This document shows positions 37,500 to 48,809 of a DNA stretch of 64,000 nt, piece after piece (the first letter of the stretch is position 1; the number at the start of each line of letters is the position of its first letter). Made by a program: the position numbers and the translations under genes. The stretch is taken from assembly GCF_949987535.1 (NCBI RefSeq), contig NC_080067.1, forward strand, positions 76,471,985-76,535,984, given 5' to 3'. Origin of the DNA: Balaenoptera acutorostrata. Its lineage: Eukaryota; Chordata; Mammalia; Artiodactyla; Balaenopteridae. Under the pieces are notes generated by a model. That model was given only the letters and a program-made list of their open reading frames with translations, ran no database searches and was not told the origin of the DNA.

Positions 37500-38034
37500 T
37501 GATGACTACCAACAGCTATAGGCCCAGCTCATAAAAGGAAAACACAGAGGCCACAGAATTGATACAGCTCCAGTCAGTCCTGGGAAGGCCCTTAGCTACA
37601 GATACATCTGTGATTCCTCCCAAAGAGGGGAACAAGCCATTCACTGATCAATCCTTTTAGCAAATATTCATTAAGCAACTACTAAGTGTCCTACATATGC
37701 TGTATGTGGGTGAGAGAGATAAGACAAGGTCCCAGTTGTTGGTGGTGAATATTAGAAGACACTGGGTAGTATTGTAATTCTTCGTTCCACTGTCTCCAGC
37801 CTACCCCACTGAATTGTGAGCAGTTTAAGGGGCAGGTACTTTCTCTGCCTATGCAGCAGCTCCCCCATACCCATAATCCTTTGTGGAATCAGGTTGCAAC
37901 GAGCTTTTGGGCAGAGAAAAACCAGCATACAAGTGGTTAAAGGACAGTGTGCTACAGGTCAGAGGAGACAAAGTCCAAAACCCGGGAGGCACAAGGGAAG
38001 ACTCATAAGAGTTTTCCAGCTGCAGAGGATTTTT

Positions 38035-40272
38035 TTTTTTTTTAAACATCTTTATTGAAGTATAATTGCCTTACAATAGTGTGTTAGCTTCTGCTTTATA
38101 ACAAAGTGAATCAGTTATACATATACAATATGTTCCCATTTCTCTTCCCTCTTGCATCTCCCTCCCTCCCACCCTCCCCATCCCACCCCTCTAGGTGGTC
38201 ACAAAGCACCGAGCTGATCTCCCTGTGCTATGCGGCTGCTTCCCACTAGTTATCTATTTTACATTTGGTAGTGTATATATGTCCATGACACTCTCTTACC
38301 CTGTCACATCTCACCCCACCCCCTCCCCATATCCTCAAGTCCATTCTCTAGTAGGTCTATGTCTTTATTCCCGTCTTGCCACTAGGTTCTTCATGGCCTT
38401 TTTTTTTTTTTTTTTCCCTTAGATTCCGTATATATGTGTTAGCATACTGTATTTGTTTTTCTCTTTCTGACTTACTTCACTCTGTATGACAGACTCTAAC
38501 TCCATCCACCTCATTACAAATACCTCCATTTCATTTCTTTTTATGGCTGAGTAATATTCCATTGTATATATGTGCCACATCTTCTCTATCCATTCATCTG
38601 TCGATGGACATTTAGGTTGCTTCCATGTCCTGGCTATTGTAAATAGAGCTGCAATGAACATTTTGGTACATGACTCTTTTTGACCTATGGTTTTCTCAGG
38701 GTATATGCCCAGTAGTGGGATTGCTGGGTCGTATGGTAGTTCTATTTGTAGTTTTTTAAGGAACCTCCATACTGTTCTCCATAGTGGCTGTATCCATTTA
38801 CATTCCCACCAACAGTGCAAGAGTGTTCCCTTTCCTCCACACCCTCTCCAGCATTTATTGTTTCTAGATTTTTTGATGATGGCCATTCTGACCGGTGTGA
38901 GATGATATCTCATTGTAGTTTTGATTTGCATTTCTCTAATGATTAATGATGTTGAGCATTCTTTCATGTGTCTGTAGGCCATCTGTATATCTTCTTTGGA
39001 GAAATGTCTATTTAGATCTTCTGCCCATTTTTGGATTGGGTTGTTCGTTTTTTTGTTATTGAGCTGCATGAGCTGCTTGTAAATCTTGGAGATTAATCCT
39101 TTGTCAGTTGCTTCATTTGCAAATATTTTCTCCCATTCTGAGGGTTGTCTTTTGGTCTTGTTTATGGTTTCCTTTGCTGTGCAAAAGCTTTTAAGTTTCA
39201 TTAGGTCCCATTTGTTTATTTGTGTTCTTATTTCCATTTCTCTGGGAGCTGGGTCAAGAAGAATCTTGCTGTGATGTATGTCATAGAGTGTTCTGCCTAT
39301 GTTTTCCTCTAAGAGTTTGATAGTGTCTGCCCTTACACTTAGGTCTTTAATCCATTTTGAGTTTATTTTTGAGCATGGTGTCAGGGAGTGTTCTAATTTC
39401 ATACTTTTACATGTTCCTGTCCAATTTTCCCAGCACCACTTATTGAAGAGGCTGTCTTTTCTCCACTGTATATGCTTGCCTCCTTTATCAAAGATAAGTT
39501 GACCATATGTGTGTGGGTTTATCTCTGGGCTTTCTATCCTGTTCCATTGATCTATATTTCTGTTTTTGTGCCAGTACCAAACTGTCTTGATTACTGAAGC
39601 TTTGTAATATAGTCTGAAGTCAGGGAGCCTGATTCCCCCAGCTCCATTTTTCGTTCTCAAGATGGCTTTGGCTATTCGGGGTCTTTTGTGTTTCCATACA
39701 AATTGTGAAATTTTTTGTTCTAGTTCTGTGAAAAATGCCAGTGGTAGTTTGATAGGGATTGCATTGAATCTGTAGATTGCTTTGGGAAGTAGAGTCATTT
39801 TCACAATGTTGATTCTTCCAATCCAGGAACATGGTATATCTCTCCATCTATTTGTATCATCTTTAATTTCTTTCATCAGTGTCTTATAATTTTCTGCATA
39901 CAGGTCTTTTGTCTCCTTAGGTAGGTTTATTCCTAGATATTTTATTCTTTTTGTTGCAATGGTAAATGGGAGTGTTTTTTTAATTTCACTTTCAGATTTT
40001 TCTTCATTAGTGTATAGAAATGCAAGAGATTTCTGTGCATTAATTTTGTATCCTGCTACTTTACCAAATTCATTGATTAGCTCTAGGAGTTTTCTGGTAG
40101 CATCTTTAGGATTCTCTATGTATAGTATCATGTCATCTGCAAATAGTGACAGCTTTACTTCTTCTTTTCCGATTTGGATTCCTTTTATTTCTTTGTCTTC
40201 TCTGATTGCTGTGGCTAGGACTTCCAGAACTATGTTGAATAATAGTGGTGAGAGTGGGCAACCTTGTCTTGT
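38035..40272 (-). mobile_element. Young 5'-truncated L1 (ORF2 C-terminal half plus 3' UTR)
   Basis: A 2.24-kb minus-strand L1. Its A tail appears as the T run at about 38031-38043 and its polyadenylation signal AATAAA as TTTATT at 38051-38056. The insertion is bounded by a 14-bp duplication, tgcagaggattttt, at 38021-38034 and 40273-40286, so the 5' truncation point is exact. The 3' UTR contains an internal A-rich tract (T run at about 38399-38416). A recent insertion is inferred from the intact duplication and the uninterrupted reading frame. Confidence 0.93.
38419..40272 (-). pseudogene. L1 ORF2 C-terminal fragment, open but lacking its 5' half
   Basis: The frame is open from the truncation point to a stop at 38419, about 617 codons; the first methionine is at 40131. 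ORF2 is the L1 endonuclease/reverse transcriptase. Just upstream of that methionine the frame reads FADD, the reverse-transcriptase catalytic aspartate motif, preceded by an SPLLFNI-type segment. The remainder is the thumb and C-terminal region, including a cysteine-rich [21 protein letters not shown] stretch and a conserved [14 protein letters not shown] stretch. The endonuclease and most of the RT fingers and palm are missing, and there is no ORF1 or promoter, so it cannot be an active element by itself. Confidence 0.92.
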
Positions 40273-40289
40273 TGCAGAGGATTTTTGAG

Positions 40290-43200
40290 ACCATCTTAGT
40301 TGATGGCTTCAAACTTGAACACAAAAAAACCAATGGAACATTTTCTTTGCAAAAAATCATGTGAGGACATACAATGTGTGAACAGGCAAAAGCCAGATCC
40401 TTCTGGTGGAAGGAAAAGAGGTTTAGGGAGAGCCCCTCCCACTCAGCGCATCTCCAGGTTCTGTCCCTGAGCTTCCTGGGAGGAAACTCCTCCCTAGGCA
40501 TTTTCTGAAAACCATTAGACTACCAATGGGCAAACTGAGGCCCAGAGAGGTGGTAACGAATACCATGTTCAGTGACATGCGTCCATGGCAGAAGCAGGAT
40601 CAGAACTCAGATTTTTCTCTGACTTCCAAGGTGAAGCTTCCAGCACTACCTCATGCTCTCAGGGTGAAGGGGACAAGAAGAGGGAGTTTCACACCCTCTG
40701 ATCTTTCTTTTCATGCAGACAGACTCTACTTTCCTATGGCCTCTGCTGGTCCCCACATTGCATTTCCTGGCAGGGACATATCCAGCACCAGCCCCTGGGC
40801 GTGTGCTCTAATCTTCTCCCGGAGGCAGGGGAAGGGACTCAGTGACTTTCTGCGTCTCTGCCAGCCCAGTGATACTGCGGCTCCAATTAGGCTGCCTTTC
40901 CCTGTAACCCCGATGTCACCTTCTAAGCTACCCGGGACTTACTCCACTCCAACCCTTTATGGAAGAGGAAAATCAAGGCTCATGAGACACAAATGGGGAG
41001 TTGTTTCTTCACAAGTTTGCTCTGAATCCAGCTTTTTCTCATCCACATAATTGACAGAGAGAGCGTGGGTTGGGGAGATGCCTAGATTTCTAAAAGGAAA
41101 TGAGCCCCCCCAAATATGTCCAACTTCATTTGGGACAGTTTAGAAGTCCATACTCAAGGAACAACACCCAATACTCAGTTTTCTTAGCCCAACCAATTCA
41201 ACACTGAGAGAAGCTTCCACGGATGCAGGCTCTCCTCATGAGGTGTCCTGTCCACCTCTGAGGTCAGTTTGGCCTCCATCCATTGAAATGACTCCCCAAA
41301 GACTCACTGCAACCTCTGAGGAAGGTGAGTCCAGAGTCACTTTCCTGCCAGTCAAAGGAAGGACAGTCATTTGGAGAAATCTCCAGAGAGTGTTGCCTCT
41401 AGGAGTAATGATGGGCCTTGACGTGTATATTCAAGACCTCTGGGTTCAAGTCCAGGGTTTGCCACTTACTACTGGTGACTTGGGACCAATCTCTTGATTT
41501 CTCTTGAACCTACCCTACCCCCCCCCCCCCCGTAAATTGGGGGTTTATTCAACATTCATTCAACACACACTGAGCACCTACCAGTGCCAGGTAGAGCTGT
41601 GGTAAAATTTTCCCCTCCCTACTTCCCAGGCTATTGTGAGGACCAGACCAGCAGGGATCTGAATGGCTGTCAGTGGTGGGGATACAGGGATGCTGTTTCT
41701 ACTCTAAGATTCCCATGGCGTGGGAGACATTTATTTCCTCAGCATGTCCTTTTCTCCTCCAGACCTCATTCTCTGATCTGATGCCAAAACAATGTGATTG
41801 GATCTCATGTTTTTCACGATTTTCCATCACATCGCCCATTTTGAGGGCTGAGTTGGCACCTGAAAAACCATCATCCATGCAAATTGGCACTCTTCAATTT
41901 TCCTATAAAAATGGTGAATGACACGAACTTAGCCTTATCACCCTGTATCCTCAGCGGAGACAGACATACAGAAGATGCTCAATAAATGTGTTGAATGAAT
42001 GAGTGAATGGGAAATGTTGCCTCCAAAGAAGGGAATTAGTCAAATTAGAATTAAGAGGAAGGACCACTTTTCTATGGGTTTATTTTACCCATCTCCCAAT
42101 AGCTTAGCATCTTTTCTAATATATTCCTGACTCCATGAATGACTCCAGTTGTGTGTTTCCTCTCTGGCTATGGCATGAAAACCCTTGGAACACAGTGTTC
42201 TGTCCAGCTGCCAGGCCCGACTTCAGTCCCCTGATCACACCCGTTACACACGCAGGAGGGGACGATGCGTGTGTCCCCTGCCACCCTCAAGCTAACTGCC
42301 AGGGCCAAGTGGAATATTTTCATCCGGCCTTTCTCCCCTTTCTTTTTTCTCTTAAGCTTCTTCTAGTGATAAAAGCTGAAGCAAATTGAAATTGGCAGCT
42401 CTGTGGTCTTCCAGCAACAGGCAAAGTACTAGAGATCATGTGAACCACAGTTTTAAAAACTTGAAAAAAAATCTAATCTTGCCTCAATAAAAACGACATC
42501 ATGTCACTGTAACCGGCAGGGGGGGAAAGGCTTGAAAGTGGCTGGCAGCGGCCCAGCGGAGTTCAGGGGTTCTGTTGGCTGCGCTGAATTCCCACGGGAA
42601 AGGTAGAGGAAGAGTACTGCCTTTCAGGTGAGCCTTGGAGGCCCCAGGAAGAGTGGGAGGATGACATAGCCCCCCCCCCCACCCCGAAATCTCCCTTCAC
42701 TCTCGGCGTTGGTGTTATCACGGCTCAGGGGCTGGCTTCCTCCGTCCCTTTTCCCACCTGCCTTCCCTCTCGATGTAGCTCTTGGCTGTGCACCTCCCTC
42801 TGGCTGGCTGACTTGGAGGGAGAGACAACAGCCAGCCTGGGACATCGCAATGGTCCAGACCCAGAGCCAAAGAGGGTGGTACCAAATGCCCCAATTCCAC
42901 CCCAGTGTGGAGCCTTTGCAAACTCAGCCCTATGTGATCTGAGCCAAAGACAACAATAAAAATGGCAGGTTGGCTGCAGTGGCAACAGCTACCACTGGCC
43001 CTTCTGCACGGGAGCTGCGTCAGCCCTGGGGAGGTCAGTCCTGGGAGCTGGTTCCCATAGCAACTCAGTTTACCTTCAGTTGGTAGTTACTGGATGCTAC
43101 CAGCCATTGGCTGTTCATTAGCGATCCCCGGATGTGTATGCATGGGACAGGTGAGAGTGACTGCCTCTGGGGCGGGGTTTGGGGGATGAGGGCCACGGAT

Positions 43201-44080
43201 GGAAGGGTTACTTTTCAGGATCTACCCTTTGTACTGCTTGAAAATTTTAACCATATGCACTTTTTAGTTAAATCAATGAACAGATAAAGAGAAATCCATT
43301 AGCAGCAAATGAACCCTCAGTGATGCCTGCCTCTCCTGACTTCTCAAACTGGGGTACACAGGACGCACAGAGGTACAGAGTGGTCCAACACGAGGAAATC
43401 TGGAACTTCAATTTTCCTTGAAAGGTTGGGCAGAGGGAGCAGATATATTATTTTTATATTAAAAGAAATAAGAATATATGCAGAGTATAATGCAAAATGT
43501 ACTTGGATGATTAAGAGGAAACATAATATTTTCATTTGTATGATATGCCGTATACCAACAAGCCAACCAACAGGCTAGTGAAGTATTCGGTGCCAGTTCT
43601 TGTGCTTCAGGGGCCCTGAGGCTGCAGGGGTGCTTGAGGTGTGTCTGTATCCAGGGGCTGCTCTGTGAAGCTGAGTCTACTTAGTGTCCAGGGACCAAGA
43701 GGGGAGGAGGTCAGAAAGTCGGGGCTGGGGGCAGGGGTGGAGCTGAGCTTTGGAGGTTAGGAAGGATCTTGACTGGCAGAGAGCACTGAGCAAGGGAGTT
43801 TATGGCCATGTGTTGGTGGCCTGAGCAGAATGTGGCAGAGGGAAATGTGTGATGCACTGCAGGGAGAAGGGAGGTGGACCCGGATAGCAGAAGACTCTGC
43901 TGAGGGGCTGTGGAGCTTAGACTCAATGCAGCCAGCCAGTGCGTCTCAAACTTGCTCCTGAAGCCCCACTTCAAGGTGGAGGGAGGAGCATACACACCCT
44001 GGGGGGTTCAGGAGGTGGCCAGAAGCTGCCCACCACACGGGAGATCTTTCCTAGCAGTGTTAGTTTGACCTTCAAAAATA
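40290..44080. other. Intergenic stretch, no gene supported
   Basis: Mainly single-copy sequence with C14-type homopolymer at about 41518-41531, a C run at about 42671-42681, and old L2/MIR traces at about 41540-41650 and 41950-42010. A 174-codon frame at 40526-41050 lacks any recognisable domain and is not called. Confidence 0.5.
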
Positions 44081-44084
44081 CACC

Positions 44085-45060
44085 CAAACTCCAATCAACT
44101 CTTTGCTACCATTCTGGGCCAAGCCACCTTCATCTCTTACCTGAATGAATGTCATAGCTTCCTAAGCATGATCTCCTTGCCTCCATGCTTGCCTACCCCA
44201 GAGCAGCCAAAGCCATCCTTTAATAATATGAAGGAGATCATATGACCTCTTTGCACAAACACTTGCAGTGGCTCCCACCTCCCTCAGAGCACAGCAAGGC
44301 CATTAGAATGGCCCAGAGCCTGCCCCATCCAACCCTGCCACTCTCTGCATCCCCTCCCTCTCCCTCCCATTCCCCCTCGGTTACTTGGAGTCAATCACTC
44401 TGGCCTCCTTGTTTTCCGAGAGCATATCGGCCAGACATGGTCCTGCCTCAGAGCCTTTGCACTTGCTGTTTCCTCTCTTTAGGAAGCTACCCACCAGACG
44501 TTCACGTGCTGGCTCCCTCCTCTGTTTCAAGCCTTTTCTCTAAGGCCTTTGCTGACTGTGCCATTTAAACCTGCACCTCCTGGCACTTCCTTCTCCCCAT
44601 CCCTGCTGGATTTCTCTCTCTAGTACCTGTCATCTTTTAATATACTATCTTACCCATTTATTTATTTTGCTTGTCTACCTCTCCATCTAGAATATAGGCT
44701 CCAGGGCTTCCCTGGTGGCACAGTGGTTGAGAATCCGCCTGCCAATGCAGGGGACACGGGTTCGAGCCCTGGTCTGGGAAGATCCCACATGCCGCGGAGC
44801 AACTAGGCCCGTGAGCCACAACTACTGAGCCTGCGCGTCTGGAGCCTGTGCTCCGCAAAAGGAGGGGCCGCGATAGTGAGGGGCCCGCGCACCGCGATGA
44901 GGGGTGGCCGCCGCTCGCCACAACTAGAGAAAGCCCTCGCACAGAAACGAAGACCCAACACAGCCATAAATAATAAATAAAAATTTTAAAAAAAATAAAA
45001 AAATAAAAAATTAGAATATAGGCTCCAAAAGAGTAAGGATTTTTTAGATTTTTATTTATT
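44085..45060 (+). repeat. L2 LINE fragment split by a SINE
   Basis: 44085-44703 follows L2 3' sequence ('cacttgcagtggctcccacc', 'cctcagagcctttgcacttg', 'cctttgctgactgtgccat'), with the terminal 'agaatataggctcc' unit duplicated by the SINE insertion. L2 resumes at about 45012. Confidence 0.7.
44704..45011 (+). mobile_element. CHR-type SINE with 16-bp target-site duplication
   Basis: Head 'gggcttccctggtggcacag', B box 'gggttcgagccc' at about 44758-44769, and 'ggccgcgatagtgaggggcc'. The tail is AAAT/A-rich. A perfect duplication, tagaatataggctcca, occurs at 44688-44703 and 45012-45027. Same subfamily as 25486-25792. Confidence 0.95.
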
Positions 45061-45096
45061 TATTTATTTATTTATATTTTTTATTTATTTATTTTT
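45050..45096. repeat. (TTTA)n low-complexity run
   Basis: TTTA/T-rich tract shortly after the L2 and SINE block. Confidence 0.85.
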
Positions 45097-45229
45097 TAAA
45101 ATTTCTGCTTTTCTACCATGTAAAGCCATGCAACTCCTCCTTAAGAAAAATTCCATTAATAAGTACAGAAGGAATGAGGGAAATGATTAGACTACCCCAG
45201 GAATGATTGCCATAGGCAAGATCCTCTGA

Positions 45230-45890
45230 TGGACTCTAAAATTAGTGGGCAGAAGTGTAAGCAGAAACAGAATATTTGAGTAGTCTTGAAGTAACACCCC
45301 CCAAACATTTAGGAAATACAAAGGGGAAAATTCTAACTGTACAGTGGCCAGTTCTGGTGGAAACCATCTTCACCTCGTGATCATGGTCAACAACAGCAGT
45401 GAAATAGAGCAGCATTGTACAGCCCCTGACATGCTGTCCTGGAAAGGGCTCACCAGCCCTGTGCCGTTCTCCTTAGCGACAAAGCTCCTCTATATAATTG
45501 TGAGAAAACATCAGACAGACCCCAGTGAAGGATACTCCCTGAAGCAACTGACTAGTACTCTTGTCGTATCATGACAGACAAGAAAAGACTGTGGAATTGT
45601 CACAGGTTGAAGGGGGACTAAAGCGACAAGATAACTAAATGCACTGTGGACCCTGGATGGGATCCTGGAACAGGATGAAATGCAGTAGAGAAAATGATGA
45701 AATCCAAAACAAATCTATAGTTTGTACCAAGATTATTTTTCGATGATCAGTCCATGGTTATATAAGATAACCATGTCACCAGGGTGGGGTGTGTAACAGA
45801 GGGGAAGCTGGTTAAAGGGTATAAGAGAGCTGTACTATTTTTGCAACTTTTCTGTAAGTCTAAAATTCTCTCATAAAAAATTTTAAGGGT
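45230..45890 (+). mobile_element. Old L1 3' end
   Basis: 'ggtataagagagctgtacta', 'cttttctgtaagtctaaaat' and 'ctctcataaaaaattttaa' are the usual end of old L1 3' UTRs; upstream sequence is compatible with the rest of that UTR. The left edge is uncertain. Confidence 0.6.
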
Positions 45891-45993
45891 CGTTGGAGTC
45901 AAATTTGGCAGTTATTTTTCACTGAACTCTAGGCTTTGGGGCTGAAAGTAGGGAAAATAAGTCTAGGAGTTACTATTAAAAGTGGAATTGTGG

Positions 45994-46317
45994 GGCTTCC
46001 CTGGTGGCACAGTGGTTAAGAACCCCCCTGCCAATGCAGGGGACACGGGTTCGAGCCCTGGTCCGGGAAGATCCCACATGCCACGAAGCAACTAAGCCCA
46101 CCGTGCACCACAACTACTGAGCCTGCGCTCTAGAGCCCGTGAGCCACAACTACTGAGTCCACACACCACAACTACTGAAGCCCGTGAGCCTAGAGCCCGT
46201 GCTCCACAACAAGGGAAGCCCCCGCTCGCCGCAACTAGAGAAAGCCTGTGCGCAGCAACGGAGACCCAACGCAGCCTAATTAATTGATTAATTAATTAAA
46301 AAAATAATAATTTTAAA
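45994..46317 (+). mobile_element. CHR-type SINE, long form
   Basis: Full head, B box 'gggttcgagccc' at about 46047-46058, 'ccacaactactga' units, and an AATT/A-rich tail. Flanks 'aagtggaattgtgg' (about 45980-45993) and 'aagcagaattgtgg' (about 46319-46332) form a target-site duplication with two mismatches, so it is older than the 6.9 and 44.7 kb copies. Confidence 0.93.
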
Positions 46318-46334
46318 AAAAGCAGAATTGTGGA

Positions 46335-47660
46335 AGAAGGGTCTCCACAATTAGTTGTTCGAGAGACAGCCCTGCATGGTATCTTTTGAGTCCTCTTTCC
46401 CCACCATGACCCAGTCAGTCGCCGAGACCTGAACCTCTTTAATTCATTCCCCCCAGCCCTCCAGCCCCCCTTTAATGAAGGCAGGTCTCCACTCTCTCCT
46501 CTGCCAGGACCTCCCTTGCACCAGGTGAAAACGGAAGAGGGTAACGTGTGGGACTTTGGAGAAAGGGTGCCCCTAAAAGCCCATAAAGAGAATCCCTTGC
46601 ACACCACTGACACAGAGTGACCAGACAGGTGGGAAGAAAACGAAGGCACATGACATGGAAACCAAGGGGGAAAAGTTGCCTGACCTCTCAGCAAGTGAAA
46701 GGGAAAATCAATAAAACTCAAAAGGCCCCGTCGTGGTCACTCCACACAATCTTTATTCAGTGAGAGAAAGCGGTGGGCCCCGCACAGGGTATCAAAGACT
46801 GAGAGCCCACATTATCTCCATTTTTTCCTCAAAGAACCCAGCATATTCGGGTGTTTTTCTTTTTTTAATCTGCCCCCTTTCACTTATTGTCTCAGGGTAA
46901 ACACTGGTGATTCATAAATGCCTGAAGAGTGAATCAGTATTCTCCTGTTCAAACCAGCAGAGGCCATGTCCAACAATAGCCCACAAGGTATTATTAATCA
47001 TTAAATAGGCACATATAAGAACACTCAGGTGAAGGAGCCATTTTTCTTTTCTTTCTTGTCTTTTTTTTTTTTTTTTTTAAGGAAATTAACAAAGCCCAAA
47101 CCTTGAGTTTGAACCGTTTAGAAAAAGAAATGTGTTTTTTGTTTTTTTGTTCGGCTTTTGGTTTTGGGGTGGGTTTTGGTTTTTGTTTACCACTAAAGAC
47201 TTAGTCAAATTCAAGGCAAAAAGAGCAAATATTTCAGGTGGGAGAATGTTCTTTCCTTTGGAGTCTTCCTTCAGCCATTAAACAATGGACTGAGTGTCAA
47301 ATTGCAGCACTCACTTTTTCCACATTCACATGCCCAAGAAAAATGGATGTTCTCAGCCATGGTTGGTCAGTGCAAGAGTCCCTGGCAGCATTGCTATGCT
47401 GTAGCCATAACCTGGGTGCAAACTCGCAGGTGGGGAAGCTTGGACCACACCTGCTCTATCGAAGAAGAAACAGAGTCATGTCAAACATGCCTTAAGCACA
47501 ACCATCCAACCATCACAGGGCCTCCCTCTGACCCTCCCTTCTCCTATACACACTAAGGTCTCCTAGGTTCAAAACTGGGGCTCCTCCCTGTATGGAAGGT
47601 AAATCAATGGCATCACCTTCCAAAGATGAAGAAATGCTAAAACATTAGTGACTTAAAAAT
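46335..47660. other. Intergenic stretch, no gene supported
   Basis: Single-copy sequence. T-rich tracts at about 47059-47078 and 47136-47185. A repeat-free AT-rich part at 46760-47050 contains 'ggtattattaatcattaaat' and could be regulatory. A 141-codon minus frame at 46296-46721 overlaps the SINE tail and has no domain. Confidence 0.5.
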
Positions 47661-47675
47661 AATATTTCTTAGGAA

Positions 47676-47798
47676 TTCCCTGGTGGTTTATTGGTTAGGA
47701 CTCCAGGCTTCCACTGCAGGGGGCATGGATTCAATCCCTGGTTGGGGAACTAAGATCCCACAAGCCGCATGGCATGGCCAAAAAAAAATTTTTTTTTC
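47676..47798 (+). mobile_element. Short tRNA-derived SINE
   Basis: 'ttccctggtggtttattggt', 'actccaggcttccactgcag', 'gcatggattcaatccctgg' and 'aactaagatcccacaagccg', then A and T tracts. A short duplication, ttcttaggaa, lies at 47666-47675 and 47799-47808. This is the short tRNA-head form related to CHR SINEs. Confidence 0.85.
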
Positions 47799-48589
47799 TT
47801 CTTAGGAAGCATCTCTGATAAAAGATATCTAAATAGACAGATGAACAATCTAGGACCTGCCATTGTAGGCCCACAGAACTACGATGGTCATGTGTCCCAG
47901 TTTTTATGCCAATTGTCCTGACATAATTGTTAATAGCATTCGTTTTCACTCTCAAAAGTGTTCCAGTTTAGACCATAAATTATATGGGCATCTACAAGCA
48001 GGAAAGGTCTCAGACGTTCGTCTTTCCCACCCATCTTACCTCATGGAAGTGTGACTGGCATCCAGGGAGGGCCTGCCCATGTTTACTCTTTTGGATGAAG
48101 TGTCCCTCGACAGCCCTTCCCGGTACCTCGTGTTATCGGCGAGGGGGAACGAATCCCCCTCCAGTCCACAGCCTGTGTGCCTGGCCCCTGCCGATGCCCT
48201 TGCCTCCATCTAGAGCTCTACTTTCCATGGGCCTGAGGCTCATTTTAATTATTCCAGGCAGGGCTACACCAAGGTCTGCACCTGCCCACAAACAAAGCCA
48301 CCAGAGTGCTTAGATGGTAGAGACCCTCCTCCCTGGAAAAGAAGAAGAAGCCAGCTAATTTTTTAGGTTCCTCCTGGTCCCACAGCCTTTGATTCATAAG
48401 AGACTGCTGAAGCTTTTGATTTGTCAAATACCTGTAGACCAATTTATCACAGTGGTTGTCCATCCATTTCTTTGAGAATATTAACATCTGAATATTTTTT
48501 AAATGAATGAGTGTCTATCTTGTATGCCAGATATAAATATAAACATATATATGGCATATATATAGCAATACGATAAAAGCATCTGAGAA

Positions 48590-48800
48590 CTTATATGGTA
48601 TTTACAATATGCCAGGCACTGTTCTAAACATATTCCATATATTAGTCCTCCTAACAATCCTATAAGGTAAGTACTATGAATTTCTCCCCCTTTAACAGGC
48701 AAGTAAAGTGAGGTACAGAATAGTCATGTCACATAGCTAGAAAGTGAATAAGCTGGAACGTGAACCCAGGCAGTCAGGCTCCAGAGCCTTTGCTTTTTCG
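48590..48800 (-). repeat. MIR SINE, minus strand
   Basis: 'tgccaggcactgttctaaac', 'gtcctcctaacaatcctata', 'aagtgaggtacagaatagtc' and 'gtgaacccaggcagtcaggc' are the MIR order in reverse orientation. Confidence 0.8.
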
Positions 48801-48809
48801 CCACCCTGA

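Noticed and set aside
38419..40131. 570-codon frame as a host gene
   Set aside because: It is the C-terminal part of L1 ORF2, inside an insertion with target-site duplications.
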